29,864 bases of DNA from a bacterium (GTDB lineage: Bacteria > Bacteroidota > Bacteroidia > Bacteroidales > Bacteroidaceae): contig SFQP01000003.1 in NCBI GenBank assembly GCA_004562975.1, positions 1 through 29,864 of the forward strand, given 5' to 3'. The position numbers and the translations under genes were made by a program. Below are positions 21,628 to 29,864 of this stretch, one piece after another. The first letter of the stretch is position 1, and every line of letters begins with the position of its first letter. Below the pieces are notes generated by a model. That model saw only the letters and a list, made by a program, of their open reading frames with translations, had not been told where the DNA came from and searched no databases.

Positions 21628-23586
21628 TTATTCCATGGCATTATTATATTTTTCAAGCAGACGGAGTGCGCGTAGGATACCGCTCACGTTCATGGCAAAG
21701 GACATGGCGCCTCGACCGTGGAAGGGCGGGTTACCGTCGAAGAGTTCGGGTATTGTTCCGATGCAGTGGTAGAAAAGTTCTTCCTCGAAACCGATGAGTT
21801 GGCGTTCGATGTAGTTCACGCCGCTCATGCGGTAGACACGGAGGTAGGCTTCGAGATAGAAACCGGTGAGCCAAGGCCAGGCTGTTCCCTGATGGTAGGC
21901 CAGATCGCGTTGGTACTGTTGGCCTACGTACATCGGGGTGTAGCCGCCGCTCTTGGGCGATAGGGAACGGATGCCTTTGGGGGTTACGAGTTCCTTTGTG
22001 CAGATGTCGAGCACGGACTTGCGCTCTTTCATGTCGAGCGGGGAGAAGTCGAGGGCAATGGCAAAGAGCTGGTTCGGACGGACGCTCCAATCCATCATGT
22101 GTCCGTCTACGTAGTCGAGCAGATAGCCGTATTCATTGAGGAATACTTCCTTGAAGGATTTGGCAACTTTTTCTGCTTCTTCACCGGCCTTGTGGGCGAG
22201 CGCCGAGTTTTCGGGAGCTTCGTTTTCGGAAAGCAACTGTTCGAAGAACTTGAGGGCGTTGTACCACAGGGCATTGAATTCTACGATGTAGCCGGAGCGA
22301 GGAACGATAGGCCTTCCGTTTGACTGGGAATTCATCCAAGTGATGCCCTGATCGCGTCCGTTGGCATATACCAGCCCGTTTTCATGGATGAACAGGTTGG
22401 GGTGTTTGCCACTTTGGACAAAAGCCATGATGTCCTTGAGCAACTGCCCGTATTTTTCATAGCAGGCCTGACGGGAAGCGTGTTTGGCATATTGCTGGAT
22501 GGTCCATACGGCCCAAAGAAGTGTGTCGGGTTGCTCCATTTCATAGATGCCGACTGACATGGGCTCTTTGCGGATGAAGTTGTAGATGGCTTTGGTCGCG
22601 GTGGCCATGTATTTTTCAAAGCGTTCGTCTTCGCCGATAGCCAGTGTGAGGCCGGGCATGGAGATAAACGTGTCGCGGGCACGGGGCTTGAACCAGGGAT
22701 AACCGGCAAGGATGTATGTTTCGCCGTCTTTGTTCACGCGGTATTGGTGAGCTGCGTTTACCAGACAGTGGTAGAAGCTGTCACGGTGGTCGAGGCGGGG
22801 TATTTCTTTTTCAACAAAATCCTTGGTGCTCTTCGGCTCGGAGGGTTCGACACCTGCACTGAAAATGATGCTTTCGCCTTTCTTGATGGACATTTCAAAG
22901 TAGCCGGGAACGAGCAGGTCTTCAGTGGCGTTGTAGCCGCGTTCGCGTTCTTTGGGATAATCAATTCCCCTGTACCAGTCGGGGCAGTAGTTCCATTCGG
23001 CTTTCTTGCTCAGCTGCATGTACAGGTCTGGATAGCCCTGATACAGACACATCTTGATTCCGTTTTTCACCTCTTCGTAGCTACGGTTGGCCACGCCGTT
23101 TTCATGTGTCCACTGCCTTACACTGCGGAAGGCCAGGAAGGGACGCAGACGGAGGGTGGTGGCAGAGTGGGCATCAAGCAATGTGTAACGGATATGGATG
23201 CGATGGACGGAACGCTCAAAAATGATTTCCTTCTTCAGTAATACGCCGCCGACGCGGTAGGTCCAGGTGGGAACTTGTTCCCATTCAAAACTCACGATGT
23301 ACTTGTGCCCCTTGGGGCTGTAATTCTCTCCTTGATACTTGTGCAGGCCAAGGTTGAATTCCGCTCCATGCTGGATTATGGTTTCATCAAGCGAGGAAAG
23401 GAGAACATGGTTCTCATCATCCAGTTCAGGGATTGGAATTACGAGCAGTCCATCGTACTTTCGGATATTGCACCCTACGAGGGTTGTTGAGCAATACGCT
23501 CCTGACCGGTTCGTTATGAGCATCTCCTTATACAAGGAGTCTTGCAGGTTGGTCATTTGCGCTTTGTCAAATCTTAGGTAGCACAT
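21628..23586 (-). CDS. Glycogen debranching enzyme (amylo-alpha-1,6-glucosidase type)
   Basis: The 652-aa protein removes alpha-1,6 branches of glycogen. It has an N-terminal beta-sandwich domain (about 15-250, beginning DSLYKEMLITNRSGAYCSTTLVGCNIRKYDGLLV) and a C-terminal (alpha/alpha)6 domain (about 275-645). Characteristic segments are AGYPWFKPRARDTFISMPGL, GITWMNSQSNGRPIVPRSGYIVEFNALWYNAL and YHQGTAWPWLTGFYLEAYLRV, which carry the acidic residues of the GH133/GH15-like site. It is the first gene of the operon; a 385-bp upstream gap holds a candidate promoter and a palindrome. No signal peptide is present, so storage polysaccharide inside the cell is the likely substrate. Confidence 0.95.
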   Translation of the reverse strand: MCYLRFDKAQMTNLQDSLYKEMLITNRSGAYCSTTLVGCNIRKYDGLLVIPIPELDDENHVLLSSLDETIIQHGAEFNLGLHKYQGENYSPKGHKYIVSFEWEQVPTWTYRVGGVLLKKEIIFERSVHRIHIRYTLLDAHSATTLRLRPFLAFRSVRQWTHENGVANRSYEEVKNGIKMCLYQGYPDLYMQLSKKAEWNYCPDWYRGIDYPKERERGYNATEDLLVPGYFEMSIKKGESIIFSAGVEPSEPKSTKDFVEKEIPRLDHRDSFYHCLVNAAHQYRVNKDGETYILAGYPWFKPRARDTFISMPGLTLAIGEDERFEKYMATATKAIYNFIRKEPMSVGIYEMEQPDTLLWAVWTIQQYAKHASRQACYEKYGQLLKDIMAFVQSGKHPNLFIHENGLVYANGRDQGITWMNSQSNGRPIVPRSGYIVEFNALWYNALKFFEQLLSENEAPENSALAHKAGEEAEKVAKSFKEVFLNEYGYLLDYVDGHMMDWSVRPNQLFAIALDFSPLDMKERKSVLDICTKELVTPKGIRSLSPKSGGYTPMYVGQQYQRDLAYHQGTAWPWLTGFYLEAYLRVYRMSGVNYIERQLIGFEEELFYHCIGTIPELFDGNPPFHGRGAMSFAMNVSGILRALRLLEKYNNAME

Positions 23587-23971
23587 GGTTCTTATGATTT
23601 AAAGGTTGTAGTTTTAAGGTGGAAGGAACAAGGCTTGTTCCGGTAAGTTGTTAAGTTGTATTTGTTGACTTTTGAATTGAACGGCCAACACATACAGGTG
23701 CTTGACAGGTGTGTGCGCGTTGACTTTCTTTGCGCATTTTTAGTACTTCAGTTGGGATATTGCAAGCTAAAGTTTGCAGTGTGGGCTTCAAATCGGCTCT
23801 CAAAAGTAGAAAAATCCGTTTGGCAAAAAAAGTTTTTTAGTAAAAAAATGATTTCAGACTGGATTTTTTGTGGATTGCCAATGAAAAAAAAGGTTTTTCG
23901 TGAAAATACCCGGCTGTTTTGTCATTATACCCAATGAAATGCCGGTTGTCGGGATGATGTGAAGGTGGGTT
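23587..23971. other. Control region of the glycogen operon
   Basis: No gene is seen. On the minus strand TACTTTTG (23808-23801) is an exact -7 box; TTTG at 23827-23824 lies 15 bases upstream, closer than the usual 19-21. The leader would be about 210 bases. Near the debranching start is the palindrome GGAACAAG-G-CTTGTTCC (23625-23641). The part from 23820 to 23930 is T/A-rich with several runs of A. Confidence 0.45.
23625..23641. promoter_or_regulatory. 17-bp palindrome in the glycogen leader, possible operator
   Basis: GGAACAAG (23625-23632), one central G, CTTGTTCC (23634-23641). The arms are perfect. With a single central base it cannot form a stable hairpin, so a dimeric protein site is more likely than an RNA structure. 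It is 39 bases before the ATG, well downstream of the candidate promoter. Confidence 0.45.
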
Positions 23972-24898
23972 TTACGGGATGAGAAAATCAATCTCTTCGG
24001 GGAGAATGCTAATGTCCAGGGCTTTGACTTGATGGTGGTAAACACGGCCGTCAATGCTCAACAAAGCACGGCTGGTTTTGTTGAAGGCTAAATGCTTGGT
24101 GCGCCAAACCCTGACTCCGCGATGGCTCAGGAACCGTCCGGTGAAGAGAAGCCACAGGCCATGGAACAGGTGCAGCAGTTGTGGTTTGGAAACCAACGTG
24201 ATGTCCAGCATTCCATTGTATGGCACGGCACTGGGAGTTTGCCCGTAGCCATGGGCAGAACCGATGCAGATGCTCATCGCCTGACTTTCAACGTGTTCGC
24301 CGCTCATGTTAAAGGAAAACCTGAAGTTGGTGCGTTGAAATAGCAGCAGCAGTGCTGAGATAAAATAGGATAGGGTTTTCAGCCCGAACAGACTGCTTGT
24401 CTTGCGCTTCAGGTTGGTGATGGAAGAGGCTATGCCCAAGTTCACACAATTCAGGAAGTGGAGGGTTTCGCTTTCGCCTTCTTCCGGTTTCACAAGGATG
24501 GTGCCCACATCCACCTTGCGGGTGCGGCGGTGAAGAAGGGAATTGATGGTTGATTTGTAATCGTCGGCAGAGAAGCCCCAATACTTGGCAAAATCATTGC
24601 CGAACCCGTTAGGGATAACGCCGATGGCCGGGTGTCTGCCGGTGGGGGATTCTGATTGCATGATACCGCAAAGCGCATGATTGAGGGCGGCATCGCCACC
24701 CACCACGATGATTGTGCCATAACCGGCGCGTGTCATCATGGAGGCCAGACGCTCCACGGATCCGGCCCCTTCGCTTTGCACATAGTCAAAAGCCACTCCC
24801 TGCCACTCCATATAGTGGCGGATCTTCTTCCAGCGCTTGTGGGTGCGTGGTGACCCTTTCTTGGGGCAGTAGATAACTCCCCATGATTTTGTCGGCAT
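23972..24898 (-). CDS. Diacylglycerol/sphingoid-base kinase-like lipid kinase (DAGK_cat family)
   Basis: A YegS/DgkB-type kinase that would phosphorylate a lipid hydroxyl with ATP. The 308-aa length is normal. The nucleotide loop is IIVVGGDAALNHALCGIM, with GGDA at 67-70 where the family has GGDG(T/S). Other family features are IGVIPNGFGNDFAKYWG (about 92-108), FLNCVNLGIASSI and MLDITLVSKPQLLHLF. The Gly-to-Ala change in the core motif may reduce or alter activity. The gene begins 10 bases after miaA, so they share a transcript. Bacteroidetes make sphingolipids, so a sphingoid or diacylglycerol substrate are both possible. Confidence 0.85.
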   Translation of the reverse strand: MPTKSWGVIYCPKKGSPRTHKRWKKIRHYMEWQGVAFDYVQSEGAGSVERLASMMTRAGYGTIIVVGGDAALNHALCGIMQSESPTGRHPAIGVIPNGFGNDFAKYWGFSADDYKSTINSLLHRRTRKVDVGTILVKPEEGESETLHFLNCVNLGIASSITNLKRKTSSLFGLKTLSYFISALLLLFQRTNFRFSFNMSGEHVESQAMSICIGSAHGYGQTPSAVPYNGMLDITLVSKPQLLHLFHGLWLLFTGRFLSHRGVRVWRTKHLAFNKTSRALLSIDGRVYHHQVKALDISILPEEIDFLIP

Positions 24899-24908
24899 GA
24901 GCAGAAAG

Positions 24909-25805
24909 TTATAAGAGAGTGAACCGGGCTGCTTCTTCCGGTTTCATCCAGTGAATTTCTATCCCTCTGCGCTCCATTCCCCGAAACCATGTCATTTGGC
25001 GTTTGGCAAATTGGTGGATGGCTATTTCCAGCTTGGTAAACATCTCATCGAAGCTAAGTTTACCGATAGCGTGGAGCGTGAGGTATTTGTATTCCAGACC
25101 GTAGTAAATCAGGTCATCGGGTGATATGCCTTCATCCAGCAAATTTTTCACTTCGTCCACCATTCCTTCTTCAAGTCGTTGGCGCAGGCGTTGGGAAATA
25201 CGTTGTCTTCTCGTTTCCCTGTCTGTTTCGATACCGATGGTGTAGGAAGAGAGGGTGGGGAAGGGACGGTCGTCCACAGGCGTGTGCTGGTAGTATGTGG
25301 CAATTTCAATGGCACGTATCGCTCGTGCAGGTGTGTCCACATCGGTCGTGTTGTGGAGGGTCTTGAATTGCTTGAGGATGTCGGTTAGTTCTTCCAGCGT
25401 TTTGTTGCTGAGTTCCTTTCGCAGCGTGGGGTTTTGCGGCACAGGCGAGAGGCGGTAGCTGCGGAGAATGCTTTCCAGATACAGTCCGGTCCCACCGCAT
25501 ACGATTACATTCTTTCCACGAGCCTTGATATCTTGGTAAGCCTGAAGAAAATCGCGTTGGTATTCGTACACATTGTATTTAGTCCCGGGCTCAGCAATGT
25601 CAATGAGGTGGTAGCGAATGTTTGTTCCGTCTACGACATAGTCTTCCAAATCCTTTCCTGTTCCCAAATCCATCCGGCGGTACACCTGCCGGCTGTCAGC
25701 ACTGATGATTTCAGCATCGATACGTGCTGCCATAGTTGCAGCAACCTTCGTCTTGCCCGATGCCGTGGGGCCAAGTATGGTAATGATGTCAGGTGATACA
25801 GACAT
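24909..25805 (-). CDS. miaA: tRNA dimethylallyltransferase
   Basis: It transfers a dimethylallyl group to N6 of A37 in tRNAs that read codons starting with U, tRNA-Tyr among them. The 298-aa product is complete. The P-loop GPTASGKT lies at 12-19. ADSRQVYRRMDLGTGK is the conserved substrate segment, and CGGTGLYLESIL and ARAIRAIEIA match the family. The C-terminal FAKRQMTWFRGMERRGIEIHW is typical. The start MSVSPDIITILGPT fits. The lipid kinase gene follows at 10 bases. Upstream, only the gapA terminator and a gap of under 200 bases are seen; no clear promoter. Confidence 0.97.
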   Translation of the reverse strand: MSVSPDIITILGPTASGKTKVAATMAARIDAEIISADSRQVYRRMDLGTGKDLEDYVVDGTNIRYHLIDIAEPGTKYNVYEYQRDFLQAYQDIKARGKNVIVCGGTGLYLESILRSYRLSPVPQNPTLRKELSNKTLEELTDILKQFKTLHNTTDVDTPARAIRAIEIATYYQHTPVDDRPFPTLSSYTIGIETDRETRRQRISQRLRQRLEEGMVDEVKNLLDEGISPDDLIYYGLEYKYLTLHAIGKLSFDEMFTKLEIAIHQFAKRQMTWFRGMERRGIEIHWMKPEEAARFTLL

Positions 25806-25917
25806 GATGAAATGGTAGGGAGGAATAAAAGGAAATGTGGCTTGTCCGTTCTGCCGGAGAGCAGTTGGTTGTGTTTCGGTGATGTGGCTTCTTGGATGGC
25901 AACATTCGGAAACGAAA

Positions 25918-25953
25918 GCCGCTGCAACACCTCTTTAGCGGTATTGCAGCGGC
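25918..25953 (-). terminator. Intrinsic terminator of gapA
   Basis: GCCGCTGCAA (25918-25927) and TTGCAGCGGC (25944-25953) form a perfect 10-bp stem with a 16-base loop. On the minus strand TTTCGTTT follows. It lies 46 bases after the gapA stop. The core GCCGCTGCAA recurs in the trxA terminator. Confidence 0.75.
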
Positions 25954-25998
25954 CATGTACATTTAGCGATACAGAAATCTTACGCTACAATGTGCTGA

Positions 25999-27018
<1,020 letters not shown>

Positions 27019-27129
27019 TTAGTTGGAAAAAACTATTAAGTGGTTAATATTTCAGTGAACAATCTCTGATGGAAAACGGGAAGAAAGCCCAGAATGGAAA
27101 AACCTGCCACTTTTTTCCTTATTCCACGG

Positions 27130-27137
27130 CAAAAGTA
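27130..27137 (-). promoter_or_regulatory. Putative -7 promoter element for gapA
   Basis: TACTTTTG (27137-27130, minus) is an exact TAnnTTTG box. A -33-like TTG lies at 27163-27161 with a 23-base spacer, slightly long. The leader would be about 115 bases. Confidence 0.6.
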
Positions 27138-27149
27138 CGAAAAGCTTTT

Positions 27150-27157
27150 TATTTTTG
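27150..27157 (+). promoter_or_regulatory. Putative -7 promoter element for mscL
   Basis: TATTTTTG matches TAnnTTTG and is 31 bases before the mscL ATG. It lies just 12 bases from the divergent gapA -7 box, so the two promoters overlap back to back. Confidence 0.55.
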
Positions 27158-27187
27158 CACCAAGTTTAATCATTAAATTTTTGAAAA

Positions 27188-27610
27188 ATGGCAAAATCTT
27201 CCTTTATCAAAGAGTTTAAGGACTTTGCAGTGAAAGGCAATGCCGTAGATATGGCTGTAGGTGTGATTATTGGTGGAGCTTTTGGCAAAATAGTATCCTC
27301 CATAGTCAATGATTTGATTATGCCTCCCATCGGATGGCTTATTGGTGGCATTGACTTTAAGGACTTGAAGTACGATTTACCTGTCAATCCCTTGAATGAA
27401 GGAGGTGAACCTGTCAGTATTGCATACGGTAATTTCATCCAGACGTGTTTGGATTTTTTCATTATCGCATTCTGCGTTTTCCTGCTTGTCCGCGCTTTGA
27501 TGAAACTTTCCCGTAAGAAAGAAGAAGCTCCTGCACCTCAGGCACCCGCAGAACCCAGCGAGGAGGTGAAACTTCTTACTGAAATCCGCGATGCGCTGAA
27601 AAACAAATAG
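27188..27610 (+). CDS. mscL: Large-conductance mechanosensitive channel
   Basis: An inner-membrane homopentamer that opens under high membrane tension to release solutes on hypo-osmotic shock. The 140-aa product is typical. The amphipathic start [49 protein letters not shown] covers helix S1 and TM1 (about 5-50). A periplasmic loop is at about 51-82, and TM2 is [25 protein letters not shown] (about 83-107). The cytoplasmic helix [17 protein letters not shown] closes it, after a Pro/Ala linker. guaA follows 30 bases downstream and may be read from the same promoter. Confidence 0.97.
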   Translation: MAKSSFIKEFKDFAVKGNAVDMAVGVIIGGAFGKIVSSIVNDLIMPPIGWLIGGIDFKDLKYDLPVNPLNEGGEPVSIAYGNFIQTCLDFFIIAFCVFLLVRALMKLSRKKEEAPAPQAPAEPSEEVKLLTEIRDALKNK

Positions 27611-27640
27611 AGGCTTTTTGAGATACCATAAATATAAAAT

Positions 27641-29194
27641 ATGCAGCAGAAGATCATCATTCTTGATTTTGGTTCGCAGACAACACAACTCATCGGGCGG
27701 CGTGTCCGGGAGTTGGACACGTTCTGTGAGATACTACCTTACAATAAATTCCCACACGACGATCCATCCGTTATAGGTGTCATCCTCTCCGGTTCGCCCT
27801 ATAGCGTGTACGATCCCGAAGCCTTCAAAGTGGACCTTGGCGAGATCCGTGGGCGTTACCCCATCCTTGGCATCTGCTATGGAGCGCAGTATATGTCACA
27901 GCTCTATGGAGGAAAAGTGGAACCGGCTGGGTCGCGTGAGTACGGACGTGCCAATCTGACGCAATTTGATGCGGCCAATCCACTGTTTGAGGGATTCTCG
28001 GAGAATTCGCAGGTTTGGATGAGCCATGGCGATACCATTACCGCCATACCCGAGGGTTTCCGTACCATCGCTTCTACTGACAAAGTGCGCCATGCAGCCT
28101 ATCAGGCCGAAGGCGAACCCCTCTGGGGCGTACAGTTCCATCCCGAAGTGTTCCATTCTCTTCAGGGCACTTTGCTTCTGAAAAACTTTGTGGTGAACAT
28201 TTGCGGAAGCCGTCAGGACTGGAGTCCGGCATCCTTTGTTGACACAACGGTGGCAGAGCTCAAGGCCCAGTTAGGAAACGACCGTGTCATTCTCGGCCTG
28301 TCGGGAGGTGTAGACAGCTCCGTCGCAGCAGTGTTGCTCCATCGCGCCATAGGTTCCAATCTTACTTGCATCTTTGTGGACCATGGAATGTTGCGGAAAA
28401 ATGAGTTCCGCGATGTGCTCCATGACTATGAATGTCTGGGTTTGAATGTGATTGGCGTAGATGCCAGTGAGAAATTCTTTTCCGAACTTGCCGGTGTGAC
28501 TGATCCTGAGCGCAAACGCAAAATCATTGGCAAGGGTTTCATTGATGTCTTTGATGCGGAGGCGCAGAAGATAACGGATGCCAAGTGGCTTGCTCAAGGT
28601 ACCATCTATCCCGACCGCATAGAAAGTCTGAATATCACGGGCAAGGTCATCAAGAGCCACCACAACGTAGGCGGACTTCCGGAGAAGATGCATTTGAAAT
28701 TGTGCGAACCACTCAAATGGCTGTTCAAGGACGAAGTGCGCCGTGTGGGTCGCCAATTGGGAATGCCTGAGCATCTCATCACGCGTCATCCTTTCCCTGG
28801 TCCCGGTCTTGCCGTGCGCATATTGGGCGACATCACTCCGGAGAAGGTGCGCATACTTCAGGAAGCCGATGACATCTTTATCCGAGGTTTGCGTGAGTGG
28901 AAGGTGGTCGATGCTGCCGGACATGAGGACAGTCTTTACAATCAAGTATGGCAGGCAGGAGTCGTTCTGCTCCCCATCAAGAGTGTGGGTGTCATGGGCG
29001 ACGAGCGGACCTATGAGCGCGCTGTAGCCTTGCGGTCAGTTACCAGCACCGATGCCATGACAGCCGATTGGGCCCATCTTCCTTACGAGTTCATGGCAAA
29101 GGTTTCTAATGACATTATCAATCATGTCAAAGGCGTAAACCGCGTTTGCTATGACATTTCTTCCAAGCCGCCTTCAACCATTGAGTGGGAGTAG
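27641..29194 (+). CDS. guaA: GMP synthase (glutamine-hydrolysing)
   Basis: It converts XMP to GMP using ATP and glutamine, the last step of guanine nucleotide synthesis. The 517-aa product is the usual two-domain form. The class I glutamine amidotransferase (about 1-190) has Cys79 in GICYGAQ and His167/Glu169 in QFHPEV. The ATP-pyrophosphatase (about 205-390) has the P-loop SGGVDSS at 221-227. The C-terminal dimerisation domain ends in KPPSTIEWE, the standard GuaA end. It starts [22 protein letters not shown], 30 bases after mscL. A strong terminator follows at 29279. Confidence 0.98.
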   Translation: MQQKIIILDFGSQTTQLIGRRVRELDTFCEILPYNKFPHDDPSVIGVILSGSPYSVYDPEAFKVDLGEIRGRYPILGICYGAQYMSQLYGGKVEPAGSREYGRANLTQFDAANPLFEGFSENSQVWMSHGDTITAIPEGFRTIASTDKVRHAAYQAEGEPLWGVQFHPEVFHSLQGTLLLKNFVVNICGSRQDWSPASFVDTTVAELKAQLGNDRVILGLSGGVDSSVAAVLLHRAIGSNLTCIFVDHGMLRKNEFRDVLHDYECLGLNVIGVDASEKFFSELAGVTDPERKRKIIGKGFIDVFDAEAQKITDAKWLAQGTIYPDRIESLNITGKVIKSHHNVGGLPEKMHLKLCEPLKWLFKDEVRRVGRQLGMPEHLITRHPFPGPGLAVRILGDITPEKVRILQEADDIFIRGLREWKVVDAAGHEDSLYNQVWQAGVVLLPIKSVGVMGDERTYERAVALRSVTSTDAMTADWAHLPYEFMAKVSNDIINHVKGVNRVCYDISSKPPSTIEWE

Positions 29195-29278
29195 AAACCG
29201 TGGCTGAAGCACCTTTACTCACGGCAATGTGACAGAAAGGTGAAGACAGCACGAATCCACAAGACAATCATATAGTTA

Positions 29279-29324
29279 AGCCACCATTTGAGCTCTTTGG
29301 AAAGGGCGCAAGTGGTGGCTTTTT
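29279..29324 (+). terminator. Intrinsic terminator of guaA
   Basis: AGCCACCATTT (29279-29289) and AAGTGGTGGCT (29310-29320) pair over 11 positions with one wobble, with a 20-base loop. Five T follow (29320-29324). It lies 85 bases after the stop. Confidence 0.8.
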
Positions 29325-29714
29325 CATGATTGATAACTTGAGTATTAGAGTGGGTAGGCTCGCAAAAAAGTTGAACATCCGAATTTAGCCGCCTTGTCAG
29401 GATTTGGCTGGTTGCTGACCTTTGCGCCAAAAATTATGTTCACGGATTATTGTTCAATGACTGAATTACGAAAGTTGACAAATCATCCGCCTAAAGGATA
29501 CAGCGCAATTGGCTGTTTACGGGTCATATTTTTACATAGTGGAAAACTACCTCCTTCATGCTGTTCAGGACACTATTGGTTTACGGCTCTATTTTTCACT
29601 CTTCTCTATACGCTTTTTATCCGTAAAAAAGTATTCACTCTTTCACGTGAATACTTTTTCCTGTTGATTTTCAGGAGTTTTAAGTGTGAAGGTTTTGAAT
29701 TTCAAATGTTCACG
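29325..29714. other. Gene-free stretch with a long perfect hairpin
   Basis: I see no supported gene. The plus-strand frame 29394-29738 (114 codons) has no family features and covers the hairpin. AAAAAGTATTCAC (29626-29638) and GTGAATACTTTTT (29647-29659) form a perfect 13-bp stem with U-tracts on both strands, probably a bidirectional terminator closing the partial gene at the right edge. Confidence 0.6.
29626..29659 (-). terminator. Bidirectional terminator-like hairpin
   Basis: A perfect 13-bp stem, loop TCTTTCAC, with T5 at the end of the 3' arm on either strand. On the minus strand it is 56 bases after the stop of the partial coiled-coil gene. Confidence 0.75.
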
Positions 29715-29864
29715 CTACAAGTTCTTATGTTGCTTTGACTTTTCCGCCAACTTTTGTTCGAGCAAGTTTTTTAAGGACGCGACCTCTTCCAGAAGGGCGT
29801 CCGCCTTACGGTTCGCCCCCTGGAGCTGTTCCTGCAAAAAGGACACCTGTTCCTGCAAAAGGGA
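29715..29864 (-). CDS. Partial coiled-coil protein, C-terminal end (start outside window)
   Basis: An open frame enters from the right edge on the minus strand and stops at TAG (29717-29715), leaving 49 codons. The product contains LLQEQVSFLQEQLQGANRK, then ADALLEEVASLKNLLEQKL, and ends EKSKQHKNL, with leucines in heptad spacing. The composition resembles the N-terminal coiled coils of IS66-type transposases, but also many other coiled-coil proteins, and a C-terminal stop here would not fit a full transposase. The terminator hairpin downstream supports a real gene end. Confidence 0.45.
   Translation of the reverse strand, partial: SLLQEQVSFLQEQLQGANRKADALLEEVASLKNLLEQKLAEKSKQHKNL

Noticed and set aside
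29394..29738. 114-codon plus-strand frame
   Set aside because: It spans a perfect terminator hairpin and the end of the opposing partial gene, and has no family features.

Overview
The window is a piece of a Bacteroidales chromosome, most like the Prevotellaceae/Bacteroidaceae. Four observations support this. Recognisable promoters have the Bacteroidetes -7 box TAnnTTTG. Ribosome binding sites are weak or absent. There are secreted proteins with type IX-style C-terminal tails. The gene content is also typical: a GT/GH57/debranching glycogen cassette, an NHS-type nucleoside permease and a UmuD/UmuC pair. No prophage, plasmid or complete insertion sequence is visible.

Left part (1-9 kb). On the minus strand lie pyrB, cdd and a five-gene ECF sigma / anti-sigma / small secreted protein / two outer-membrane-barrel operon. 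On the plus strand follow a thioredoxin-fold lipoprotein, a nucleoside permease, trxA and a small acidic conserved protein. Four gaps here (1.1, 1.9, 5.6 and 7.6 kb) hold members of one family of roughly 75-80 bp imperfect palindromes. The stem sequences differ between copies, yet both arms change together. One end of the element carries a consensus -7 box, which in three of the four places points at the next gene (pyrB, the lipoprotein, trxA). This is the most interesting signal in the window.

Middle (9-18.7 kb). Two secreted proteins with type IX-like sorting tails are on the minus strand. umuD and umuC follow on the plus strand, separated by a 14-bp tandem repeat. An HD-domain (p)ppGpp-hydrolase-like protein converges on umuC across a repeat-rich gap. 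Next comes a minus-strand run of TPR membrane protein, ribH and tRNA-Tyr, with recF divergent from it. The gap between the TPR gene and ribH holds a 101-bp element closed by a 17-bp inverted repeat.

Right part (18.7-29.9 kb). A three-gene glycogen/alpha-glucan operon (debranching enzyme, GT4-like glycosyltransferase, GH57) is closed by a strong terminator. miaA with a diacylglycerol-kinase-like gene, and gapA, are also on the minus strand. mscL and guaA run the other way. The last 500 bp hold terminators, no convincing complete gene, and the C-terminal end of a coiled-coil protein entering from the right edge.

Most genes are housekeeping: pyrimidine, purine and riboflavin metabolism, glycolysis and glycogen, tRNA modification, recombination and SOS mutagenesis, and osmotic protection. 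The novelty is mainly in the intergenic DNA.
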